This document shows, piece by piece, positions 7,853-15,710 of a DNA stretch of 64,000 nucleotides. A program made the translations under genes and the position numbers. The notes below the pieces were generated by a model, which was given only the letters and a program-made list of their open reading frames with translations, made no database searches and was not told where the DNA came from. The stretch is from MFD01213-c1 sp963704405 (GTDB lineage Bacteria; Planctomycetota; Phycisphaerae; Tepidisphaerales; Tepidisphaeraceae). The stretch is taken from the NCBI GenBank assembly GCA_963704405.1, contig OY969903.1:558001-622000 (forward strand), in the 5' to 3' direction. Within the stretch, counting starts at the first letter, position 1; each line of letters begins with the position of its first letter.

Positions 7853-8797
7853 TCATTCCAAGCTGAGGGATAGTTTCGTCAGGAGTTGGTCAAATTGATC
7901 CAGTGAGCCGTAGTGGATGACCAACCGCCCTTTTCCCTTGGAACCACTTCGGCGAACTTGAACTCGCATTCCTAATTGTCGGCTGATGGTTTTTTCCAGG
8001 TCCGCAATATGTGCACTGGGCGCGATGGCCGACCGGGTCTTTGGTTCTGCTTCCGGAGATTGGATCAGCCTTTCGAGGTTACGGACGGATAGATCCTGCT
8101 GCACCACGAGGTCGGCTAATCGTTGCTGTTCCAACACGTCGGCAATTCCTGCGAGAAGTTTTGCGTGACCAAGGGAGAGTTTATTTGTTCGAAGCAGTTG
8201 TCGGACCGGCTCGGCCAGATCGAGGAGGCGCAGGAAATTGGCGATGCTGCTGCGATCTTCACCCAGTCGGCTGCCCAGTTCGGCTTGAGTGAGGCCCAGT
8301 TGTCCCATCAGGGTACGATACGCCGACGCGCGATCGATGGGATTCAGGTCCTCCCTCTGAATATTTTCAACAAGCGCCATTTGAGCCTGGCTCATGCTGT
8401 CCACATCTCGCACCAATACGGGAATTTGATTCAGGGCGGCTAACTTAGCTGCCCGAAGGCGCCTTTCGCCGGCGATGAGTTGGTATCCCTCTTCCATTCG
8501 CCTTACGACGATGGGCTGAATTAGACCCGAACTGCGAAGGCTGTCCGCCAACTGGGCCAGCGAGGCATCATCGAAAACGCGGCGTGGCTGATGGGGGTTG
8601 GGTGTGATCTTCTCCACCGGCACCATCAAGATTCCATCGTTCGAAGTCTGAGGTTCCGCAGCATGAGTCATGCTCCCTGGCGCAGAAGAGGCGGCAGGGG
8701 GGCTCGATATGATTTCCTCTACAGAGGGCGGCTCAACCGAAACGCTGATTAAGCTGCTAAGGCCACGACCCAAGCGAGATTTGATTTTTTGAGACAT
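7853..8797 (-). CDS. parB: Chromosome-partitioning protein ParB
   Basis: 314 aa from the ATG at 8795-8797. The start MSQKIKSRLGRGLSSLI is the conserved ParB opening, so the longer frame reading through the parS palindrome (MFHVEH...) is rejected as the start. The ParB/Srx CTPase domain follows: VPVEKITPNPHQPRRVFDD (box I-like), LIAGERRLRAAKLA (GERRxRA motif, box II) and ALVENIQREDLNPIDRA. The helix-turn-helix LTQAELGSRLGEDRSSIANF recognises parS. The C-terminal dimerisation region starts around DLEKTISRQLGMRVQVRRSG and ends LVIHYGSLDQFDQLL. ParB loads on parS and acts with ParA and SMC in origin segregation. No parA lies in the window. parS sites flank the gene on both sides, suggesting autoregulation. 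Confidence 0.93.
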   Translation of the reverse strand: MSQKIKSRLGRGLSSLISVSVEPPSVEEIISSPPAASSAPGSMTHAAEPQTSNDGILMVPVEKITPNPHQPRRVFDDASLAQLADSLRSSGLIQPIVVRRMEEGYQLIAGERRLRAAKLAALNQIPVLVRDVDSMSQAQMALVENIQREDLNPIDRASAYRTLMGQLGLTQAELGSRLGEDRSSIANFLRLLDLAEPVRQLLRTNKLSLGHAKLLAGIADVLEQQRLADLVVQQDLSVRNLERLIQSPEAEPKTRSAIAPSAHIADLEKTISRQLGMRVQVRRSGSKGKGRLVIHYGSLDQFDQLLTKLSLSLE

Positions 8798-8831
8798 TCC
8801 GGTTCCACCGTGTAATAGGCCACTGCGCAAA

Positions 8832-8847
8832 TGTTCCACGTGGAACA
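8832..8847. promoter_or_regulatory. parS: parS centromere site in the parB promoter region
   Basis: Second identical TGTTCCACGTGGAACA palindrome, 35 bp before the parB start codon. Bound ParB would cover the parB promoter, consistent with autoregulation. Confidence 0.85.
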
Positions 8848-9158
8848 TTGAGCATTATCTTAACGTCGTGTCGGATTTGTCCAAGTCCAGAGGGAGGTAA
8901 CTCATCCATGTTCTTGAACTGATTTACAAACCTGCGCGAGATTATGCCGGCTGCACACGATTGAATGAAGCGAGGATTATGCCGACTGGGTGAACCAAAA
9001 CCCATAATTAATTTGTTTTATATTAATCAACATTCATCCAATTGCATCCTGCTTGTGAACTATGGCACGATCATTCCCGTTTCCTTATAATCCCGCGACT
9101 TTCGGGAGGGCGGGTCTTTTGTGAGGCCCGGTGACGTGGTTCTTAACGGTTGCCGCAC
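8848..9158. other. Divergent promoter region between parB and nuoD
   Basis: No gene supported. An AT-rich stretch (about 9003-9040, ATAATTAATTTGTTTTATAT) probably holds the nuoD promoter. No DnaA box cluster was recognised, although parB/parS often lie near the replication origin. Confidence 0.4.
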
Positions 9159-10433
9159 ATGCCTTATACATTGTCGCCTGCTTCTGAAACGGATGTCCTG
9201 GCGGGTCCTGGTACGCCGGACACGGGGAACCGATGGACCTTGAACTTCGGCCCGCAGCATCCGGCGACGCATACGACGTTGCGCCTGGTGCTGGAGTTGG
9301 ATGGGGAGCGCATCGTCAAGGCGACGCCGCACATTGGGTATCTTCACAGCGGTTTTGAGAAGCTGGGTGAAAATCTAAATTACAACCAATATGTCACGAT
9401 CGTCGATCGGATGGATTACTCCGCGCCGATCTACAATGAGCTGGCGTGGCACGGGGCGGCGGAAAAGCTGATGGGGATCGAGCTGACGCCGCGCTGCAAG
9501 GTGCTGCGCACCATCGCGGGAGAACTGGGGCGGATTCAGTCGCATCTGCTGTGCGTCGGCGCTGCGGGCCTGGATCTGGGCGCGTTCACGGCGTTTCTTT
9601 ATGGATTCAATCAGCGCGAAGTGATTTACGACATCGTCGAGTACATGTCAGGCCAGCGCTTTCACACCAGTTGGACCCGGGTAGGGGGGCTCAACATGGA
9701 TCTTCCCGATGAGGAAACGTTCAAGCGCATGGTGCATAAGTTTGTGGATGAATCCCTTCCTTATGCGATGGACGATGTGGAGAAGCTGCTGAATAAGAAC
9801 CGCATCTTCATCGACCGCACGCAAGGCGTCGGCCCGATCTCGCGAGAAGAAGCGATCGCCTGGAGTCTGACCGGCCCGATGGCGCGGGCGAGCGGTGTGC
9901 GGCGGGATGTGCGCAAGGATGATCCGTATCTCTGCTTCAAAGACAATTGGGACGGGCAGGGCTCGCCGGCGGTTGATTTCAAAGTGCCGGTGATGACGAC
10001 CGGCGACGTCTATGCGCGCTACCTGGTGCGATTAGAGGAAATGAAACAGGCGATGTCGATCATCCGCCAACTGATCGATCGCATTCCGGCAGGGCCGGTG
10101 AATGTGTCACCGGAGGGGAAGGAAGTGCTGCCGCCTAAGGGGCAGGTGTATAGCAGCATCGAAGGGCTGATTCAGCATTTCGAACTCATCATGACCAACC
10201 GCGGCTTCGACGCGCCCAAAGGCGAAGTCTACAACTGCATCGAATCCGCCAACGGCGAACTTGGCTATTATGTCGTCAGCGCCGGCGAGAATGTTCCCTG
10301 GCGCGTCCGCACGCGCCCGCCTTGCTATATCAACTACCAGACGTTTCCGAAGCTGATCGAAGGCCACATGGTCAGCGATGTGGTGGCGGTGCTGGGAAGC
10401 ATCAACGTAATCGCGGCGGAGCTGGACCGATAG
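9159..10433 (+). CDS. nuoD: NADH-quinone oxidoreductase subunit D (49-kDa subunit)
   Basis: 424 aa, full length for the family. The ATG at 9159 is preferred to an in-frame TTG three codons earlier. WTLNFGPQHPATHTTLRLVL carries the GPQHPxTH motif of NuoD. Further hallmarks are TPHIGYLHSGFEKLGEN, NQYVTIVDRMDYSAP, the ELGRIQSHLL helix and VGGLNMDLPDE. The C-terminus EGHMVSDVVAVLGSINVIAA and ELDR is the canonical end. NuoD forms the quinone-binding cavity with NuoB in the peripheral arm. nuoC, which usually precedes it, is absent here. vapBC follows it and nuoE comes after that. Confidence 0.96.
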   Translation: MPYTLSPASETDVLAGPGTPDTGNRWTLNFGPQHPATHTTLRLVLELDGERIVKATPHIGYLHSGFEKLGENLNYNQYVTIVDRMDYSAPIYNELAWHGAAEKLMGIELTPRCKVLRTIAGELGRIQSHLLCVGAAGLDLGAFTAFLYGFNQREVIYDIVEYMSGQRFHTSWTRVGGLNMDLPDEETFKRMVHKFVDESLPYAMDDVEKLLNKNRIFIDRTQGVGPISREEAIAWSLTGPMARASGVRRDVRKDDPYLCFKDNWDGQGSPAVDFKVPVMTTGDVYARYLVRLEEMKQAMSIIRQLIDRIPAGPVNVSPEGKEVLPPKGQVYSSIEGLIQHFELIMTNRGFDAPKGEVYNCIESANGELGYYVVSAGENVPWRVRTRPPCYINYQTFPKLIEGHMVSDVVAVLGSINVIAAELDR

Positions 10434-10520
10434 AATTTGCAGGTTCATGGCCATTTTGATCCAGTTTTGGAATATTACAATCTAATTGACCTGGGATTCC
10501 AGGTTTCCGATAATTGGAAT

Positions 10521-10745
10521 ATGAAAACGACGATCGATATTCCTGATGATGTCCTCAAAGAAGCTATGAGGCACACGAAGTCGGCCACCAAGCGCGATGC
10601 GGTGGTCGAGGCGATGCGAGAATTCAACCGTCGGCGCCGATTGGAAGACTTGCTCGCACAGATGGGAAAATCTGATACGTTCATGACCAACGAACAATTG
10701 ATGGACATGCGGATGGAGCGGGGGAAATATCGTGCTTCTCATTGA
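10521..10745 (+). CDS. vapB: VapB-family antitoxin
   Basis: 74 aa. The ATG at 10521 begins MKTTIDIPDDVLKEAMRHT, the ribbon-helix-helix opening of VapB antitoxins of the DUF2191 type. It is followed by SATKRDAVVEAMREFNRRRR. The C-terminal LEDLLAQMGKSDTFMTNEQL would wrap the toxin. It overlaps vapC by 14 bp, as usual for a coupled pair. VapB neutralises VapC and, in complex, normally represses its own promoter; the 87 bp after nuoD are available for this. Confidence 0.87.
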   Translation: MKTTIDIPDDVLKEAMRHTKSATKRDAVVEAMREFNRRRRLEDLLAQMGKSDTFMTNEQLMDMRMERGKYRASH

Positions 10746-11103
10746 TACCTCCGCCTGGATCGAATTTTTACGAGTTGGGGGCAAACCGGAAGTGGAGCGG
10801 CGGGTTCGAAACCTGCTCTTGAGCAATCAGGCCGCGTGGTGCGATATGGTTCGGCTCGAACTCTGGAATGGAGCCGGCAGTGAACGGGATCGAAAGCTGC
10901 TTCGCGAATTTGACGGCAACGTGGTAAATCTCGAAACCAATTCTGATGTGTGGGCGCTTAGTTTGGAGTTGGCGAGGCGTGCCCGAGGCAAGGGCCTGGC
11001 TATTCCGGCCGCCGACCTGCTCATCGCCGCGTGCGCATTCACTCATGGCGTGGAAATCGAAACCGGCGACAACCATTTTCACTTGCTGGCCAAGTTCCGA
11101 TAG
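10732..11103 (+). CDS. vapC: VapC-family PIN-domain ribonuclease toxin
   Basis: 123 aa from a GTG at 10732 inside the end of vapB. The PIN acidic residues are visible: D5 in LIDTSAWIEFLR, a central E in VRLELWNG, D in IPAADLLIAA and D in ETGDNHFHLLAKF. PIN toxins cleave specific RNAs, often initiator tRNA or rRNA loops. The pair sits between nuoD and nuoE, in the same direction and with short gaps, so it probably shares their transcript at least partly. Confidence 0.9.
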   Translation: MLLIDTSAWIEFLRVGGKPEVERRVRNLLLSNQAAWCDMVRLELWNGAGSERDRKLLREFDGNVVNLETNSDVWALSLELARRARGKGLAIPAADLLIAACAFTHGVEIETGDNHFHLLAKFR

Positions 11104-11128
11104 CATGGCCGAACCAGGATATTAAATT

Positions 11129-11704
11129 ATGGCATGGGTAGCTGAAAACCGAACCAAGACAACGCTCAAGACCAGCGATACGCCTTATCTCACCGAAGAG
11201 ATGAAGGCGCATCTTCGCGACACCTATTTTCCCCGCTATCCCACCAAGCGCGCCGTGCTGCTGCCGGCGCTGCATTATATTCAGCATGCGTATAACTGGA
11301 TCCCCATGCAGGCGATTCAGGAGGTGGCGGAGTTTTTGGAGATCGCGCCCAGCGAGGCGCTGGATACCGCCACGTTCTATGAAGAATATTGGCTGAAGCC
11401 CAAGGGAAAATATCTGCTGCAGGTCTGCCGCTCGCTTTCGTGCGAGATTTGCCAGTCGGGGCAGTTGACCGAGCATCTGAAGAAAAAGCTGAATGTCGAA
11501 GAAGGGGAAACAACCGCCGACGGGAAATACACGCTGGTGGAACTGGAATGCCTCGGCGCCTGCGGCACGGCTCCGGTGGCGCTGGTGAACGAAGTGCTCT
11601 ACGAAAACCTGACGACTGAATCTCTTGATCAGATTCTTGGCGCGTTGCCTGATGATCCGGCGGCGTTCAAAGATCCCACGATCGACTGGCACGAAGATCA
11701 CTGA
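11129..11704 (+). CDS. nuoE: NADH-quinone oxidoreductase subunit E (24-kDa subunit)
   Basis: 191 aa. Thioredoxin-like [2Fe-2S] protein; the four cluster ligands are C100 and C105 (VCRSLSCEIC) and C141 and C145 (ECLGACGTAP). The N-terminal helical part (RDTYFPRYPTKRAVLLPALH, WIPMQAIQEVAEFL, ATFYEEYW) matches NuoE. It works with NuoF at the NADH-oxidising tip of complex I. nuoF is not adjacent; a minus-strand gene follows 60 bp later. The C-terminus carries a short acidic tail ending DPTIDWHEDH. Confidence 0.93.
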   Translation: MAWVAENRTKTTLKTSDTPYLTEEMKAHLRDTYFPRYPTKRAVLLPALHYIQHAYNWIPMQAIQEVAEFLEIAPSEALDTATFYEEYWLKPKGKYLLQVCRSLSCEICQSGQLTEHLKKKLNVEEGETTADGKYTLVELECLGACGTAPVALVNEVLYENLTTESLDQILGALPDDPAAFKDPTIDWHEDH

Positions 11705-11763
11705 AGGCGAAATTCGCCCGACGAATTACGACGGACAAATTCCGCCAAAGCCCTATCCGGCTC

Positions 11764-12048
11764 TTAATCATCTTCCTCAACGCCATCCTTATCCCTGGGA
11801 TCGCCCGGCGGATAGTCGGCGATGTAGGTCATCACCCGCCGCACGTAATCCACGCATTCCAGCTTCTCGATGCCGGCAACTTTGTTCGACTCGGCTGATC
11901 CTTCGATCACGCTCTTGTCGTCATCGACAGTGAATATTTCCATGCCAACCGCTTTAAGCTGCTCCACCGCCTCCTGCAGTTTGTCTTCCCAGCGCTTGTC
12001 GATAACAACGATCATCTCCGTGATTTCAGCGTCCTGATGGTTACCCAT
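11764..12048 (-). CDS. Small conserved hypothetical protein
   Basis: 94 aa. It contains MIVVIDKRWEDKLQEAVEQL, VGMEIFTVDDDKSVIEGSAE and GIEKLECVDYVRRV. This alternation looks like a ferredoxin-like fold resembling the inhibitor-I9 propeptide shape and the small proteins often mislabelled ketohydroxyglutarate aldolase. The tail is strongly acidic (DPRDKDGVEEDD). No catalytic motif. It lies head to tail with the hydrolase gene upstream (34 bp), so the two may be co-transcribed. Confidence 0.6.
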   Translation of the reverse strand: MGNHQDAEITEMIVVIDKRWEDKLQEAVEQLKAVGMEIFTVDDDKSVIEGSAESNKVAGIEKLECVDYVRRVMTYIADYPPGDPRDKDGVEEDD

Positions 12049-12081
12049 AAATAAATTCCAATGCTTCCCCCGCTGGAGCTT

Positions 12082-12752
12082 TCATTTCACTCCGGAGGTA
12101 ATTCGATCCATGATAAATAAATTCACCACATTCGCATGCGTCAAATTCAGCAGATGACCCGCGCCCGGTACGATAACGTCCGCCTGCGTGCGGTGCACGG
12201 GAATTATCAGGTCGGCCCCGCCGTGAATGTGATGGATCGGAATATCGGGCAGGGGGGCCGGGCGCCAATCGACGGCGGCCGTTGCGCCCATCTGAACAGC
12301 GCCGGTGACGCATGTGGCAATACTTGATCCAGTGCTCGCCGATCCGCTCTTTTGGATACACCCAGAAAAGGATACAGCAGGGGGGAGGCCGCCAGGATCG
12401 GGTTGCCCAGCATCAGCGGAAGAAATCGCGACAGATGCGCCAGCGGCCGCAGGTAAGGCGCAACCGCCTCGCCGCTGTTCGCGCCTGCGATCATGATGAC
12501 CCCGGCGGCGGGCACATGACGGGCAACTTCCAGCGCCACCATCGCTCCCAGCGAAACTCCACCGAGAAACAAACGAGAGTGCGGCCGGACACCGCCCGCC
12601 ATTCGACGGGCATAATGCGTAAGAGGTTCCCGCGGCTCTGGATCAATCCACTGCGGCATCTCCAAGTGCACCGGAAGATTTCTCTGCCGATCCAGCAGAT
12701 GCCGGCTTACGCCAAGTCCGGTAAAGAGAATCAATCGAGGAGCGCCGGGCAT
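12082..12752 (-). pseudogene. Alpha/beta hydrolase broken by a one-base frameshift
   Basis: The first frame (12752 down to about 12295) gives PRLILFTGLGVSRHLLDRQR and LFLGGVSLGAMVALEVARHV, the nucleophile elbow GVSLG. The second frame (about 12291-12082) continues without a gap: PDIPIHHIHGGADLIIP (acid residue) and VIVPGAGHLLNLTHA (catalytic histidine). The switch lies at about 12290-12305 in CTGTTCAGATGGGCG, and one added or removed base restores a protein of about 220 aa with a complete Ser-Asp-His triad. Either recent decay or an assembly indel. Substrate unknown. Confidence 0.65.
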
Positions 12753-13024
12753 TCCAACTATTCGTATAGACGCTGCGGCAGGGGGGTGGAACCCTCAAAG
12801 AACGAAATGCGCGAGCGATGACTTCAAAAAATGACGAACGATTCACAGGAAGCTGCACAACTAACCGCTATTTTTCCCGTCCGCATATTCCTCATCTCTT
12901 TCCGCTTCCACCATTTCTGCAAATCAATTTGCCGGCCCCCGATCTGCGGGGTACCTCTCCTCATACGGTCGCGCGCTGGCGTGGCCGATCATGTCCCGCA
13001 GTCCAATCGCCTTGGAGGGTTGAG

Positions 13025-13447
13025 ATGGTTGCGCACAAGCATCAGCAGATGGAAGAGCCCATTCAGTTGCAGGAAAGCCCGTCGGCGGGCGTTGCCGCAC
13101 AGATGGCAATGATCGCCCGGCACTACATCCCGCGGATCGAACGCCGCCGAATCATGAGAGCAGGTTATCGGACGCAGGCCTGGCTGCAACCGATGGATGA
13201 AACGGGGGCCATTCGCTCGCCGGTGATTCATACGCGCGATCTGGACCCGCTGGGCCTCGGTTTCATTGCCCGGCAGGACTTCGCCGCAATCGAAAGCGGC
13301 ATTTTACATTTGCCCGCCACCAACGGCCGGGCGGTGCGCATCCGATGCCGCATCCGTCGCTCGCGCGAATTTTCGCTGGGATGGTATGAGGGGGTGCTGG
13401 AGTTCCTGGAAGAGCAGCCGATGTTCGCAGTGCGGCGACAAATGTAA
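13025..13447 (+). CDS. PilZ-like small protein, second copy
   Basis: 140 aa from the ATG at 13025, preceded by TTGGAGGGTTGAG. The pattern matches the product at 2489-2899: IPRIERRRIMRAGYRTQAWL, then HTRDLDPLGLGFIARQDFAA, then RAVRIRCRIRRSREFSLGWY and EGVLEF. The shared core (xRRxxR...TRDLDPLGLGF, and RCxxxR...GWYEG) supports a PilZ-like barrel without the full c-di-GMP motif. A perfect 40-bp hairpin lies directly after its stop and could act as its terminator. Confidence 0.6.
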   Translation: MVAHKHQQMEEPIQLQESPSAGVAAQMAMIARHYIPRIERRRIMRAGYRTQAWLQPMDETGAIRSPVIHTRDLDPLGLGFIARQDFAAIESGILHLPATNGRAVRIRCRIRRSREFSLGWYEGVLEFLEEQPMFAVRRQM

Positions 13448-13450
13448 CAA

Positions 13451-13544
13451 AAATCGCAGAGCGCAAAACGCAGAGCGCAGATCGAAGACGAATTCCTATT
13501 CCCCCGTCTTCGATCTGCGCTCTGCGTTTTGCGCTCTGCGATTT
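13451..13544. repeat. Perfect 40-bp hairpin made of CGCAGAGCG words
   Basis: Left arm 13451-13490 (AAATCGCAGAGCGCAAAACG continuing CAGAGCGCAGATCGAAGACG) is exactly inverted at 13505-13544 around a 14-base loop. It starts 4 bp after the PilZ-like stop. The arms are themselves made of repeated words (CGCAGAGCGCA twice). Confidence 0.9.
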
Positions 13545-13653
13545 TCTCAAGATTCTCTTCCTCCGCGGCGGATATGTTTAAGGCCGATATCGGCGCCGAA
13601 TGAGCCGCTTGTGCTATTTAGCGCTTGGCGGCCCAAATCTGACGGAGGACTTC

Positions 13654-14046
13654 ATGATGGATCGCAAGACTTCGGGGCAGAACGCCAACGGCGCCAATGG
13701 CGCTGGGCAACCGGCATCACCACCGGAGGGAATCGCCAGGAAGGCTGGTGTGCCCGTGAAGAAAGGCGCCAGTGACATGGCGATGTACGCCGCCATTGCG
13801 GGCAAAGCGCCGGAGATTGATCCGAACGCCGGCACTTTATTGGAAGAAGTCGAAGCCCGGCCTGCGCATCCGTGGTCCCCAATGGTGCTGAGCCTGTATT
13901 TGCGCGAGATTTATCGCCAGGGCGCTCTAAAGATGAATAAACCCGAAATCGCGGCCTGGATTCGCAAGCAGTCCGGCACCGCCATCAAGCGGATCCAGGA
14001 ATCCCAAACCCGCATCAATCACGCCAGGAACGACCGAGCCGCCTGA
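13654..14046 (+). CDS. Conserved hypothetical protein
   Basis: 130 aa from an ATG at 13654, preceded by ACGGAGGACTTC (good ribosome-binding site); an upstream in-frame ATG at 13600 is less likely. The N-terminal 40 residues are low-complexity (GQNANGANGAGQPASPPEG). The C-terminal half is helical: PWSPMVLSLYLREIYRQGAL and KPEIAAWIRKQSGTAIKRIQ. No family recognised. It is followed by another long inverted repeat. Confidence 0.5.
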   Translation: MMDRKTSGQNANGANGAGQPASPPEGIARKAGVPVKKGASDMAMYAAIAGKAPEIDPNAGTLLEEVEARPAHPWSPMVLSLYLREIYRQGALKMNKPEIAAWIRKQSGTAIKRIQESQTRINHARNDRAA

Positions 14047-14051
14047 TCATT

Positions 14052-14136
14052 TTTTAACGGCAGATTTCACAGATTATGCGGATTACAGACGAAGTTCCTT
14101 TTCAAATCCGCCTCATCTGTGAAATCTGCCGTTAAA
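14052..14136. repeat. Inverted repeat of the CAGATTTCACAG word family
   Basis: TTTTAACGGCAGATTTCACA is inverted as TCTGTGAAATCTGCCGTTAAA at the right end, with imperfect inner pairing (GCGGATT / AATCCGC). It sits between the hypothetical gene and nuoJ and could terminate the former. It belongs to the same family as 6470-6543. Confidence 0.75.
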
Positions 14137-14286
14137 CGTTCCGGTCCTGCCTCATTACCCGAGTTCGTGAAAACCGTCACAGCCGTCTTGCAAAGACTTT
14201 AGACGACTCTTATCCTTTCCCGCCTCTTGAGGAACCCGATTTGGCGTGTCGCCGATCGGCGGTCCTGAAGTTGACGCGGAACCTGC

Positions 14287-15207
14287 ATGCTCGGTTTTAT
14301 TTCACTGACCGCCTCGCCGCTCCTGGCCCAGTCGCCGGTTGGGCTTTCCCCGATTCTGACGCTGATCCTGTGCGCGCTTGCCGGAATCGGCACCGTGTTG
14401 CTGCTGCCCGGCCGTCGCGAAGCGGCATTCCGAAAGATCGGCGGCGCGATCATTCTCATCGCCGCTTTAATTCTGTTCGCTGCCTTGCCCGGAGTGATCG
14501 GCGCCGGCGTCGGGCGAATCGGATCGGTTTACTTCTGGACCTTCTCAGCCATTGCCCTGTTCAGCGCCTTGCGCGTCGTGACTCACCCGCGGCCTGTCTA
14601 TTCGGCCCTTTATTTCGTTCTGACGGTTTTCGCCTCCGCGGGGTTGTTTGTCCTGCTCGAAGCGGAATTTATGGCCGCCGCCCTGATCCTGATTTACGCC
14701 GGGGCGATCCTCGTTACTTATGTATTTGTCATCATGCTCGCTTCGCAGGCGACCACTGAGACGGCGACAACGCCTGCCCGGCAGATGGCTGAATACGACA
14801 GTGTCAGCCGCGAGCCCCTTGCCGCCGCCGCCATCGGTTTTGCGTTGATGGGCATTCTGCTGTTCGTGATTTTTGATCGTGCCGGCGACCTGGCTCCTCC
14901 CGCGGGCACCGCCGCTGCCGCCGCCGACGCCGTGCAGGTGACGGGCAACACGCAGGAACTGGGTATGTTCCTCTTCCGCAATCAATTGGTGCAACTGGAA
15001 CTGGCGGGCCTGATCCTGACGCTTGCCATGATCGGCGCGATCATCATCGCCCGCCGCCAGGTGCTGGTCAGCGACATCCAGCACCCGCCGGGAACTTCAA
15101 AGCCGGAAGTCGTCGTCGGCCCGGCCACTCCGGTGGATGACAATCCGCACAGCATCCCGGTATATGGGACGGACAATCCGCGGCAGAAGGCGTATCCGCA
15201 GACGTAA
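14287..15207 (+). CDS. nuoJ: NADH-quinone oxidoreductase subunit J
   Basis: 306 aa, long for NuoJ because of an N-terminal extra pair of hydrophobic segments and a hydrophilic C-terminal tail. The core begins YFWTFSAIALFSALRVVTHP and RPVYSALYFVLTVFASAGLF, followed by the pi-bulge-type helix MAAALILIYAGAILVTYVF, which is the NuoJ signature. A final helix LAGLILTLAMIGAIIIARRQ precedes the tail. It is a membrane-arm subunit of complex I next to NuoK and NuoA. First gene of the nuoJKLMN set. Confidence 0.92.
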   Translation: MLGFISLTASPLLAQSPVGLSPILTLILCALAGIGTVLLLPGRREAAFRKIGGAIILIAALILFAALPGVIGAGVGRIGSVYFWTFSAIALFSALRVVTHPRPVYSALYFVLTVFASAGLFVLLEAEFMAAALILIYAGAILVTYVFVIMLASQATTETATTPARQMAEYDSVSREPLAAAAIGFALMGILLFVIFDRAGDLAPPAGTAAAAADAVQVTGNTQELGMFLFRNQLVQLELAGLILTLAMIGAIIIARRQVLVSDIQHPPGTSKPEVVVGPATPVDDNPHSIPVYGTDNPRQKAYPQT

Positions 15208-15302
15208 GGAAGGAATCGCAGGACCATGAACGCAGATCGCAGATTGAATATCAGCCACGAGGCCTGGTTTTCCAATCCGCGCTCTGCGATTTAGTGTCTG
15301 TG

Positions 15303-15620
15303 ATGGACCGCATGACTGAACTCACGCTTGAACATTACCTTGCTGTCGGCGCGATCATGTTTGCGATCGGGATGATCGGCTTCATGAGCCGCCGAAACCT
15401 GATCGTCATGTTCCTCTGCACCGAGCTGATGTTTCAGGGCGTGGCGATCAACCTGATCGCCTTTGGCCGATACCACGGCAACCTTGCCGGGCAGGCGTTC
15501 GTGATTTTCGTGCTCGTCATCGCCGCCGCCGAGGCGTCTTTGGCGCTGGGCCTGGTTGTCTTGCTGTTCCGCCAGAAGAACACTTTGGACGCGGACGCCT
15601 GGAGAGAGTTGAAGGGATAA
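15303..15620 (+). CDS. nuoK: NADH-quinone oxidoreductase subunit K
   Basis: 105 aa from the ATG at 15303; an ATG at 15312 (MTELTLEHYLAVGAIMFAIG) is the start most like other NuoK proteins. There are three membrane helices. The two conserved glutamates are in place: one in FLCTELMFQGVAINLIAF and one in VIAAAEASLALGLVVLLF; they belong to the proton path. The spacer from nuoJ carries an imperfect inverted repeat (AATCGCAG...CTGCGATT, 15213-15291). Confidence 0.93.
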   Translation: MDRMTELTLEHYLAVGAIMFAIGMIGFMSRRNLIVMFLCTELMFQGVAINLIAFGRYHGNLAGQAFVIFVLVIAAAEASLALGLVVLLFRQKNTLDADAWRELKG

Positions 15621-15626
15621 GAAAAA

Positions 15627-15704
15627 TGTCCGTTGTCGGTGGTCCGTTGTCCGTCGCAAAAGCGGCCGGCAACAACGGACAACCGCCTGCGGGCAACGGA
15701 CTAT
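15627..15704. repeat. Inverted repeat of the GTCCGTTGTC word family
   Basis: Words TGTCCGTTGTC, GGTCCGTTGTCCGT and their inverses (AACAACGGACAACCG, GGGCAACGGA) fill the nuoK-nuoL spacer and end 7 bp before the nuoL start. The same words appear at 49843-49925. Confidence 0.7.
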
Positions 15705-15710
15705 TCACAA

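Noticed and set aside
7853..8848. ParB starting at 8848 with MFHVEHLRSG
   Set aside because: This N-terminus is only the translation of the parS palindrome. The internal ATG at 8795-8797 gives the conserved ParB start LGRGLSSLI.
12041..12361. Small minus-strand frame of 106 codons (MYPKERIGEH...)
   Set aside because: It overlaps the hydrolase region in a third frame and encodes no family-like sequence; the two hydrolase frames explain the region.
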